Below are positions 6,500 through 12,652 of a stretch of 12,652 nt of DNA, piece by piece. Both the position numbers and the translations under genes were made by a program. Position 1 is the stretch's first letter, and each line of letters starts with the position of its first letter. The notes under the pieces were generated by a model. The model was not told the origin of the DNA. It did no database searches and saw only the letters and a list, made by a program, of their open reading frames with translations. The stretch comes from Ignavibacteriales bacterium (lineage in GTDB: Bacteria > Bacteroidota > Ignavibacteria > Ignavibacteriales > Ignavibacteriaceae): positions 14,509 to 27,160 of the forward strand of contig PLNZ01000357.1 in NCBI GenBank assembly GCA_003142915.1, read 5' to 3'.

Positions 6500-9148
6500 A
6501 TGAGAAATAGTTTAATTTTAGTCTTCTTAAGCTTTTTTACTTCTGTTATTTCAGCCGGTATGTATGAATCCACGGATACTAATAAAACAATAGTTGTACA
6601 TGCTGTCCGCACCAAAGAACCGATTGTTGTTGATGGGATTTTGTCCGAGCAGGTTTGGCAAAATAACTTCGAAATTACGGATTTTACTCAACTCGATCCC
6701 GCTGAAGGTAAACCGGCTACTCAACGAACTGAAGTTCGCATAGTCTATGATGATGCTGCTGTTTATATAGGTGCAAGGATGTATGACAGCTGTCCGGATT
6801 CTATAATTAAGAATTTGGCCCGCCGCGATGTTTCTGTAAACGCAGATATGTTTAAAATATATTTCGACCCATTTTTTGATAAACGGACGGGGTTTTATTT
6901 TGCCGTTAATGCAGGCGGTACTATATATGATGGTACTCTTTATAATGATACCTGGAACGATCAATCCTGGGATGGCGTTTGGGAAGGGAAAGCGCATATT
7001 GATGATAAAGGTTGGACGGTTGAAATTCGAATACCTTTTTCCCAGTTTAGATTTAAATTGAAAGATATGGATAAGTGGGGTATTGATATCGAAAGACTGA
7101 TTGCACGTAAGCATGAAGATGATTTCCTCGTCTATATTCCTAAAAATAGTAACGGTTTTGTTTCGCGATTTGCACAGCTTGAGGGGATAAAAGGAATTAA
7201 ACCGCCAAGTCATTTTGAATTTCTTCCCTATGGTACAACAAAAGCCGAATATTCGGATCCGGGTATAGGTAATCCATATAGCAATGGTTCGGTTTATACA
7301 CCGAATATCGGAGCCGATTTAAAGATGGGCATTGGAACCAATCTTACTTTGAATGCTGCTATAAATCCGGATTTCGGGCAAGTTGAAATTGATCCTGCCG
7401 TAATAAATTTAAGCGATGTAGAAACTTACTTCCAGGAAAAACGTCCCTTCTTTGTTGAAGGGTCATCTTTTTTTGATTTCGGTAACGGTGGAGTAACAAA
7501 TTATTGGAGCTTTAACTGGTGGTCTCCAACATTTTTTTACAGCCGGCGGATTGGAAGGGCGCCAGAAGCTGCAATTCCAACTGCTGATTTTGTAAATGAA
7601 CCTTCAGGTACCCAAATTCTTGGTGCTGCAAAGATTATCGGCAGGCTTGATGATGGTTGGAACATTGGCGCTATTCAGGCAGTGACTAAAAGGGAATATG
7701 CCGATTACCAGGTTGATGGACAACAATATTCGTTAGAAGCCGAGCCCTTAACTTATTATGGCATTGTTAGAGTACAAAAAGAATTTAATTCGGGGCAGCA
7801 GGGTATTGGTATGATTTCAACTTATACAAATAGATTTTTTAAAGATTCAGGCTTACCTGATCAGCTAAATAAAAATGCTCTCGTCGGCGGTTTGGATGGA
7901 TGGAGCTACTTGGATACTTCCGGTACATGGGTAATGAACGGCTGGTATAGTGCAAGTAATGTTACCGGTGATAAAGCAGACATATTAAGTTTACAAACCG
8001 GTTCGCGTCATTATTTTCAGCGTCCGGATTCAAAATACTTAAGCGTAGACAGCAATGCTACATCTTTGACAGGCTATGCCGGCAGAATAGTGTTAAGTAA
8101 GCAAAAAGGAAATTGGCAAGTAAATGCTGCTATCGGTGCTGTAAGCCCGGGATATGAAATTAATGACCTGGGTTATCTGCCTGTAACCAATGATATAAAT
8201 ATGCATATCGGGTCAATGTATCAATGGACAACTCCAACTAATTTTTTCCACAACGCACAGCTCGGGGCAGCAATTTTTCGAACTTATGATTATGAAAGCG
8301 AAATTACATGGGAAGGATTTTATCATTACGGCTATTTACAATTCCCTAATTTCTATGCAATAAATTGGGATTATGCATACAATCCGCAGACTTTAAATAA
8401 CAGGGAAACAAGAGGTGGTCCGGCTATGATAAACCCTCCGGGATATCAGGTAGACTTAAGCGCGAATACAAACCAGCAAAAGAATTTGGTATTTTATCTT
8501 GGAGGCGGCACATATCATACAGACTACTCTGACCAACCCTATATTTATGGCGAAATTGATTTTAACCCTTCAACCAATATATCCTTAAGCATTGCTCCTC
8601 AACTTGCCTATGTTTATACCATCGCTCAATGGGTTAATTCTTATCCCGATCCGTATGCAACAGCTACATTTGGAACAAGATATGTCTTTGCTCAATTTAA
8701 TCAAACAACACTTTCCTCCGGCATCAGGTTGAATTGGACATTTAATCCGAAACTTAGTCTGCAGCTTTATATGCAGCCGCTTATTTCTGCCGGCAATTAC
8801 CGTAATTTTAAGGAACTCGCTCAGCCGGGTACTTATAAGTTTAATACTTACGGTCAAGGATCTTCAACATTTAATAGTGATACGTACTCGGTTGATCCGG
8901 ATGGACCTGGCCCTGCCCAGCCATTTACGATTGCTAATCCCAATTTCAATGTTGTTTCATTGCGCGGCGATGCTGTACTCAGATGGGAATATTTACCGGG
9001 TTCGGTTATTTATTTTGTTTGGACTCAGACAAGATCCGATCAGGAAACTATTGGGGAATTTCAGTTTAATAATTCTTTCGATCGAATGTGGACTTTACCT
9101 GCCGATAATACTTTTATTATTAAGTTTACATATTGGATAAATATTTGA
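6500..9148 (+). CDS. DUF5916 outer-membrane protein with CBM9-like N-terminal domain
   Basis: 882 residues, exported. A signal peptide (charged MRN, hydrophobic core 4-17, cleavage likely after Ala19) leads into a CBM9/DOMON-like beta-sandwich opened by PIVVDGILSEQVW (41-53), the typical I-DG-L-E--W signature, and continuing through EIRIPFSQFRF to about residue 235. The rest has alternating aromatic/polar strands, NPDFGQVEIDPAVINLSDVETYF and EKRPFFVEGS (the hallmark of DUF5916), and looks like an outer-membrane beta-barrel to the end. The family is common in Bacteroidota, Gemmatimonadota and relatives; its job is not established, with roles in glycan binding or export only suggested by the CBM9-like part. 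The C-terminus is ...YWINI rather than ending in Phe. Start ATG 6500 has only a weak purine run before it. It is transcribed alone or with the pair upstream; the 96-base gap leaves this open. Confidence 0.88.
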   Translation: MRNSLILVFLSFFTSVISAGMYESTDTNKTIVVHAVRTKEPIVVDGILSEQVWQNNFEITDFTQLDPAEGKPATQRTEVRIVYDDAAVYIGARMYDSCPDSIIKNLARRDVSVNADMFKIYFDPFFDKRTGFYFAVNAGGTIYDGTLYNDTWNDQSWDGVWEGKAHIDDKGWTVEIRIPFSQFRFKLKDMDKWGIDIERLIARKHEDDFLVYIPKNSNGFVSRFAQLEGIKGIKPPSHFEFLPYGTTKAEYSDPGIGNPYSNGSVYTPNIGADLKMGIGTNLTLNAAINPDFGQVEIDPAVINLSDVETYFQEKRPFFVEGSSFFDFGNGGVTNYWSFNWWSPTFFYSRRIGRAPEAAIPTADFVNEPSGTQILGAAKIIGRLDDGWNIGAIQAVTKREYADYQVDGQQYSLEAEPLTYYGIVRVQKEFNSGQQGIGMISTYTNRFFKDSGLPDQLNKNALVGGLDGWSYLDTSGTWVMNGWYSASNVTGDKADILSLQTGSRHYFQRPDSKYLSVDSNATSLTGYAGRIVLSKQKGNWQVNAAIGAVSPGYEINDLGYLPVTNDINMHIGSMYQWTTPTNFFHNAQLGAAIFRTYDYESEITWEGFYHYGYLQFPNFYAINWDYAYNPQTLNNRETRGGPAMINPPGYQVDLSANTNQQKNLVFYLGGGTYHTDYSDQPYIYGEIDFNPSTNISLSIAPQLAYVYTIAQWVNSYPDPYATATFGTRYVFAQFNQTTLSSGIRLNWTFNPKLSLQLYMQPLISAGNYRNFKELAQPGTYKFNTYGQGSSTFNSDTYSVDPDGPGPAQPFTIANPNFNVVSLRGDAVLRWEYLPGSVIYFVWTQTRSDQETIGEFQFNNSFDRMWTLPADNTFIIKFTYWINI

Positions 9149-9162
9149 TTGGAAATTGAACA

Positions 9163-9339
9163 TTATTTTATAAAATAGAACGCATTATCCCGTACTATAC
9201 CCCAAAACGATAATATATTTTTGTGCCTTCCTTCCAATTTAATACCTTCAGCCAACAAAACCTGGCTAAATTTATTCCTAATCGGAATAGCTAATTCAAT
9301 ACCTTCTTTAATTTCTTCTACAGTAATAGATTTCGGCAT
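9163..9339 (-). CDS. Small 58-residue protein like the N-terminal module of HD-GYP/HDOD regulators
   Basis: Minus-strand ATG 9339-9337 to TAA 9165-9163. The translation starts MPKSITVEEIKEGIELA, continues with NKFSQVLLAEGIKLEGRHKNIL and contains WGI near residues 46-48. This follows the pattern V-EL-GM-LA-...-G-LLL--G--L---H---L--WGI that I know from the short domain preceding HD-GYP or HDOD-type signalling domains. Nothing of a catalytic domain follows, and no nearby frame continues it. It is either a free-standing small protein or a leftover of a larger regulator. No Shine-Dalgarno is seen; minus-strand TAAAAT lies 6 bases before the ATG, which could allow a leaderless transcript (speculative). 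It is tail to tail with the DUF5916 gene, 14 bases apart. The family resemblance is fairly convincing, expression is not. Confidence 0.6.
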   Translation of the reverse strand: MPKSITVEEIKEGIELAIPIRNKFSQVLLAEGIKLEGRHKNILSFWGIVRDNAFYFIK

Positions 9340-9390
9340 AAAACTATTTTAGCTTATTTGTCAAGAACCGAATAAACCAGTTAGGAGTAA

Positions 9391-9412
9391 ACCTGCCTGC
9401 CGGCAGGTGGGT
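9391..9412. repeat. GC-rich palindrome with CCTGCCGGCAGG core
   Basis: The 12-base core at 9396-9407 is a perfect palindrome. Pairing extends to 9391 and 9412 if two G-U wobbles are allowed on the RNA. It stands out against ~25% G+C flanks. Short elements of this CCTGCC/GGCAGG kind recur between genes in many AT-rich environmental bacterial genomes (from memory); only one copy is in this window. Confidence 0.6.
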
Positions 9413-9518
9413 GATGAAATAAATTACATTGCAATCCAAAAACGAAAAATTAACAAATAATTAATATTTTTGAAGTGAATTTAAGTGCTATTTTAAGTAA
9501 TTTGAAATAATCCATTTA

Positions 9519-9544
9519 GCTTTAACCGCAGCTGCGGTAAAAGC
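9519..9544. repeat. 26-base near-perfect palindrome with CCGCAGCTGCGG core
   Basis: Arms pair from 9519 with 9544 to the centre between 9531 and 9532, with one A/A mismatch at 9524/9539. The outer arms GCTTT/AAAGC and inner ACCGCAG/CTGCGGT are exact. It has no T run placed like a terminator, and both flanking genes are remote, so an interspersed repeat or a protein-binding site fits better than termination. Confidence 0.6.
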
Positions 9545-9549
9545 AGTAA

Positions 9550-9600
9550 GTGACGAAATCACCCGTCTTCGCAGGTTCAGTCATTTTCCCAAAAAGGGAA
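9550..9600. other. Cluster of small stem-loops beside the palindrome
   Basis: GTGA (9550-9553) pairs with TCAC (9559-9562). Over a longer range, TGAC (9551-9554) pairs with GTCA (9580-9583) around a CGTCTTCGCAGG segment. TTCCC (9586-9590) pairs with GGGAA (9596-9600) around five As. G+C is near half, unlike the flanks. With 9519-9544 it may be one folded unit of about 80 bases, either a repeat copy or a small RNA; nothing more can be said. Confidence 0.35.
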
Positions 9601-9665
9601 TTCGGAAAAGAATAGTAAATATTGCTATTTTTATCATCCTTGTATAGATTAATTTTATTTTATTC

Positions 9666-9691
9666 AAAATGATTTAAAAATTAATCATTTT
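9666..9691. repeat. AT-rich 9-bp inverted repeat upstream of the lipoprotein gene
   Basis: AAAATGATT (9666-9674) and AATCATTTT (9683-9691) are exact inverted copies 8 bases apart. It lies about 70 bases before the candidate -10 box at 9763. It could be a regulator site, but base composition makes a chance origin possible. Confidence 0.35.
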
Positions 9692-9741
9692 TAAACAGAT
9701 GTGATTTCCAATAGAAACAAATTGCTATTATTCGATTATGA

Positions 9742-9768
9742 TTGTCTGATTTTATTCTATAGTATAAT
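9742..9768 (+). promoter_or_regulatory. Possible promoter of the lipoprotein/barrel operon
   Basis: A consensus TATAAT at 9763-9768 is preceded by TTGTCT at 9742-9747 (four of six -35 matches) with a short 15-base spacer. A start near 9775 would leave a leader of ~48 bases. AGGAG at 9813-9817 is the ribosome site, 5 bases before the ATG at 9823. Confidence 0.4.
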
Positions 9769-9822
9769 TATTGGCTTTCTATTATATTATTTGTAAGTTC
9801 TTTTAAATAAATAGGAGTCCTT

Positions 9823-11391
9823 ATGAACTCTAACTACAGAAACTTTCCCATCGTGCTGGTTTCTATTTTATTGTCCTTATGGATTGGGGGTTGCATTGAT
9901 CTGCCCACGAACCTGAAAGTGCCTCAATGGGATGTTGATTTAAATGTCCCGCTTGTAAATAGGTCGTATACGCTTAATGATATAATCAAAGAGCAAAAAT
10001 ATATTTCTATACAAGGAACGTCGTCTGCCGATAGTATCTATGTTCTTCAATCAGATACATACTCCCAGAGTGCTGATGTTTCAAATTTTATTCAGTTAAA
10101 TGCAACTTCGTCTTCAACGGGTAATATTATTCCTGTCGTCAATTCCGTGAGCGCAACTATTTATCTCCCTATACCAAAGGGAGCTATCCTGGACAACGCG
10201 ATATTTAAAAGCGGGTTTTTATCGCTCTATGCTGCCAATCCAAATCCGGAAGTAGTTGATATACTTATTGCGTTCCCCGGAATTATACAAAATGGATCCG
10301 AGTTAAAAATTTCAATGACCGTACCTGCATCGGGCCAGGATTCAGTTCAAACTCCTCTTGCGGGTTGTACATATTTGCTGCCTGCAAATCAAACAACGCA
10401 AAATCAAGGCTATATTCAATTAGTAATTAGTGGTTCATCGATATCTCTACCTCTTGGATCGTTCGTTACAATGTCTATTTATAGTTCCAATTTTTCCTTT
10501 AGTTCAGCTACAGGTTATCTTCCTGAACAAAGTTTGGGAGTTAAATCTCAACAATTCTCACTAAACCTTGGCGATGCTCAAAATTATGGAAACAAAGCCT
10601 CTCTTAAATATGCTGAGCTTGATATGGATGTAAAATACTATTCTCCGGCATCAAATCCTTTTGGTATTCTGGTAGATAGTTTAAATATAATTGGAGTTAG
10701 AAACGATGGAAGTCAATTAGCATTGAAGGACTCAACGGGTAGTTCGAATATAACATTTACTATAAACGGTACTAAACACCTCTCATTTACACAAGATAAT
10801 AGTAATATAACCTCTTTTATAAGTTTTTTGCCGAGTACAATATTATTGAGCGCCGACTATATTATGAACCCTTCTAATTCGACAGGAACGGTAACGAACC
10901 AGGACTCCGTAGTGTTCTCAACCAATTTTTCTACTTCAAGCATTCTGGCTCTCCAAAAAACTTTAATCACAGACACAACAAGCATTAATATAACCAATCA
11001 GGATAGCCTGAAAATTCAGGATGCAAGGTCTGCATATATTAATGTTAATGTTCAAAACGGCATACCGCTGAATGCTTGGCTTACAATTAACTTTGTCGAC
11101 GGCGGGTACAATCATTTGTTCTCGGATTCGCTTTCTTTCCTTGCTGCCAATATAAACACTGCCACAGGTGAGGTAACAAGCGCGTTTACTACCAACAACG
11201 TAATCCAATTGGATTCCGCACAGGCCGCTAAGTTAGCCGGAGCGCATTATGCTATTGTTTCGATAAACGTTCAAACAAATGATGCTTCAAGCAGTCCCGC
11301 ACAATATGTTGCCATACGCCCCAACGATTCTATCCAGGTTACCGTCTATGGAGGCGTAAATTATCATGTAAACACAAACGATTTGAAATGA
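9823..11391 (+). CDS. Large surface or periplasmic lipoprotein, 522 residues
   Basis: A lipoprotein signal (hydrophobic residues 8-21, lipobox IGGC with lipidated Cys24) anchors the protein in a membrane; location on the outer membrane is inferred. Mature start IDLPTNLKVPQWDVDLNVPL is followed by RSYTLNDIIKEQKYI, a pattern I recall from several uncharacterised Bacteroidota/Ignavibacteria lipoproteins. The rest is rich in Ser, Thr, Asn and Val with alternating beta-type stretches, repeated ...DS/TSSxI... tracts and no catalytic motif I can identify; one further Cys lies in LAGCTYL. It looks like stacked beta-sandwich modules. Start ATG 9823 has a strong AGGAG 5 bases before. The barrel gene follows after 16 bases with its own AAGGG, so the two are almost certainly one operon and likely work together at the outer membrane. 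Function unknown. Confidence 0.85.
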   Translation: MNSNYRNFPIVLVSILLSLWIGGCIDLPTNLKVPQWDVDLNVPLVNRSYTLNDIIKEQKYISIQGTSSADSIYVLQSDTYSQSADVSNFIQLNATSSSTGNIIPVVNSVSATIYLPIPKGAILDNAIFKSGFLSLYAANPNPEVVDILIAFPGIIQNGSELKISMTVPASGQDSVQTPLAGCTYLLPANQTTQNQGYIQLVISGSSISLPLGSFVTMSIYSSNFSFSSATGYLPEQSLGVKSQQFSLNLGDAQNYGNKASLKYAELDMDVKYYSPASNPFGILVDSLNIIGVRNDGSQLALKDSTGSSNITFTINGTKHLSFTQDNSNITSFISFLPSTILLSADYIMNPSNSTGTVTNQDSVVFSTNFSTSSILALQKTLITDTTSINITNQDSLKIQDARSAYINVNVQNGIPLNAWLTINFVDGGYNHLFSDSLSFLAANINTATGEVTSAFTTNNVIQLDSAQAAKLAGAHYAIVSINVQTNDASSSPAQYVAIRPNDSIQVTVYGGVNYHVNTNDLK

Positions 11392-11407
11392 GAAGGGAAT
11401 AAAAATC

Positions 11408-12652
11408 ATGAAAAATTTAATAATTACCCTGTCGGTTTCAATCGTTTTTTGTGTAAATATATTTGCACAATACGGTTCTGAAGGAAGTACCGACGCAAGA
11501 AGTATGAGCCTTGGAAAAACATCTAATGCAATTTCACAGGGTGTTTACTCAATTGGTATCAATCCGGCAAATTTGATTAATTCAAATTCTGATGTGGATT
11601 TCAGTACAGTTCTTCCATTGCCGCATTTATCGGTAACTGCTGGCACTAATTTTATGACTATCAATGATATTAATTATTACTTTGGAACAGTGAATGGGCA
11701 GCCGAGATATCTGACAGATAATGATAAGCAAAATCTAAACTCATTATTTAGCGGCGGCGGATTGATTTTCAGCAATATGTCTTTTACTCTTTTTTCATTC
11801 GGGCTGCATCTTGATCCGTCAATCGGCTCTTTTGGCTTTTCGATAAATGATTTTATTGAAGGTGATTTAACCGTGCCGCAGGCTCTTTCAACTTTAGCCT
11901 TATATGGGAACCCGCAGAATAGTACTTATAGCTTTGATGATTCTAAGTTTAACGCATGGTGGATAAGAAATTATTCGTTAACCTATTCAAGGGAAATCAA
12001 GGGCGTACTAGACCAATATCTCGAAAAGTTATCTGCGGGTGTATCTATTAAATATTATCAGGGGTTTGCTTATGCACAAAGTGTGCAGACAAACGGTAAT
12101 TATATCCAAACAGGCGCAAATAATCAAATTACATTACATTCTAACTATGTTATTCAATCAGCCTTCTCGAATATGTTCAATGTTAAGTACAAAGATACTA
12201 CTAATACATCAAGTGATTCCAATAACACAAATTCCAAAGGAACCCCGTTCCCTTCGCCTGCCGGTACGGGTCTCGGTTTTGACGTTGGATTTAGTGCAAG
12301 TCTTTTTAATGACTGGACTGTTTCTTTAGCAATTACGGATATTGGTAGTATTACCTGGAATCAGAATACTGCTGTTACTACTGCCTCAGGGCAATATACA
12401 GTGAGCGATTTGACGAGTCAAGCACAACGTGATTCTATTAAATATAATTTTAAGGGAAACAGTGTAACCGGAGGCAGTTTTACTACGGATTTACCGACTA
12501 CATTAAGAATCGGCGCCGCGCATAAATTTAATTTTAACGAGGGCTCTTTTCCCGGAACGCTGCTTGTTGCTATGGATATTAATCAGGGCTTTAACGATGA
12601 ACCCGGTAATAGCACAAAGACCCGTGTTTCCATCGGTGGTGAATGGCAGCTT
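11408..12652 (+). CDS. DUF5723-like outer-membrane beta-barrel protein, 3'-truncated by the window edge
   Basis: Open from ATG 11408 to the last base (415 codons seen, no stop). A signal peptide (MKN, hydrophobic core 4-19, cleavage likely after Ala20 in IFA|QYG) precedes TDARSMSLGKTSNAIS and YSIGINPANL, a start typical of DUF5723/PorV-FadL-like barrels in which an early Asn-Pro-Ala segment follows a 'surface gene, always on' glycine stretch. Amphipathic strands with glycine turns (for example GTGLGFDVGFSASLFNDWTV) continue, and an Asn/Ser/Thr-rich loop sits at about residues 260-280. AAGGG at 11393-11397 lies 10 bases before the ATG, overlapping the end of the lipoprotein gene's region, so coupling is likely. 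The family assignment is from pattern memory; the barrel prediction is stronger than the DUF number. The role is unknown, with transport or anchoring of the partner lipoprotein as plausible options. Confidence 0.8.
   Translation, partial: MKNLIITLSVSIVFCVNIFAQYGSEGSTDARSMSLGKTSNAISQGVYSIGINPANLINSNSDVDFSTVLPLPHLSVTAGTNFMTINDINYYFGTVNGQPRYLTDNDKQNLNSLFSGGGLIFSNMSFTLFSFGLHLDPSIGSFGFSINDFIEGDLTVPQALSTLALYGNPQNSTYSFDDSKFNAWWIRNYSLTYSREIKGVLDQYLEKLSAGVSIKYYQGFAYAQSVQTNGNYIQTGANNQITLHSNYVIQSAFSNMFNVKYKDTTNTSSDSNNTNSKGTPFPSPAGTGLGFDVGFSASLFNDWTVSLAITDIGSITWNQNTAVTTASGQYTVSDLTSQAQRDSIKYNFKGNSVTGGSFTTDLPTTLRIGAAHKFNFNEGSFPGTLLVAMDINQGFNDEPGNSTKTRVSIGGEWQL

Larger units (their letters stand above)
9340..9822. 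other. Gene-poor intergenic region with clustered palindromes
   Basis: This 483-base stretch has no ORF I can support. The outer parts are very AT-rich. In the middle sit a GC-rich palindrome (9391-9412), a second palindrome (9519-9544), two short stem-loops (9550-9600) and an AT-rich inverted repeat (9666-9691). The last ~60 bases carry a possible promoter and the ribosome site of the lipoprotein gene. Confidence 0.7.

Noticed and set aside
6551..7213. 220-residue antisense ORF inside the DUF5916 gene
   Set aside because: No domain pattern, low-complexity basic/Ile-rich composition, and complete overlap with a strong gene.
9164..9177. 14-base AT palindrome after the DUF5916 gene as a terminator
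   Set aside because: The stem contains no G or C and no T run follows; it also lies within the end of the small minus-strand gene.
9359..9364. TTGACA on the minus strand before the 58-residue gene
   Set aside because: A 17-base spacer would put the -10 box over the start codon, and the nearer TAAAAT is only 7 bases away, so it is not a workable promoter pair.
9532..9586. 20-codon minus-strand ORF from an ATG at about 9586
   Set aside because: Too short, no ribosome site, and composed largely of the palindrome sequence.
9340..9822. tRNA, CRISPR array or integron site in the palindrome-rich spacer
   Set aside because: No cloverleaf or CCA end, no regularly spaced direct repeats, and no integrase gene nearby.
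12039..12329. 96-residue ORF in another frame near the right edge
   Set aside because: It overlaps the barrel protein frame, which has a signal peptide, ribosome site and continuous barrel-like sequence.

Overview
The window is AT-rich DNA, roughly one third G+C, with the look of the Bacteroidota/Chlorobi/Ignavibacteria assemblage. The support is indirect: a BshA-type bacillithiol enzyme, a DUF5916 outer-membrane protein with a CBM9-like N-terminus, a DUF5723-type barrel paired with a lipoprotein, and AT-rich spacers with a few short GC-rich palindromes. An Ignavibacteria-like lineage fits best, but no rRNA or other decisive marker is present. Several genes have readable Shine-Dalgarno sequences.

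Layout. Bases 1-1140 hold the 3' part of a type I glutamine synthetase gene (start outside the window), closed by a strong stem-loop terminator at 1163-1199. A minus-strand block, read from 4334 down to 1271, encodes BshA, a 135-residue protein I do not recognise, and a NOL1/NOP2/Sun-family RNA m5C methyltransferase. The last two are packed 7 bases apart and both lack an ATG at the obvious start. A divergent intergenic region (4335-4626) separates this block from a plus-strand pair with a sigma70-like promoter: a PfkB/ribokinase-family kinase overlapping by 23 bases an RmlD-like sugar-nucleotide reductase. Next is a large DUF5916 protein (6500-9148). A 58-residue minus-strand gene that resembles the short module found in front of HD-GYP/HDOD-type regulators sits tail to tail with it at 9163-9339.

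Bases 9340-9822 are noncoding and contain two GC-rich palindromes plus smaller stem-loops that stand out from the AT-rich surroundings. A lipoprotein gene (9823-11391) and, 16 bases later, a DUF5723-like outer-membrane barrel gene (from 11408, running off the right edge) form a probable surface-protein operon.

How they work together. The left part is housekeeping: nitrogen assimilation, low-molecular-weight thiol synthesis and RNA modification. The kinase/reductase pair probably acts on a sugar or nucleotide sugar. The right part is cell envelope. I see no mobile element with a transposase, no CRISPR array, no tRNA or rRNA, and no complete defence system. The least explained items are the start-codon problem of the 135-residue protein, the orphan 58-residue module, the palindrome cluster, and the lipoprotein/barrel pair.
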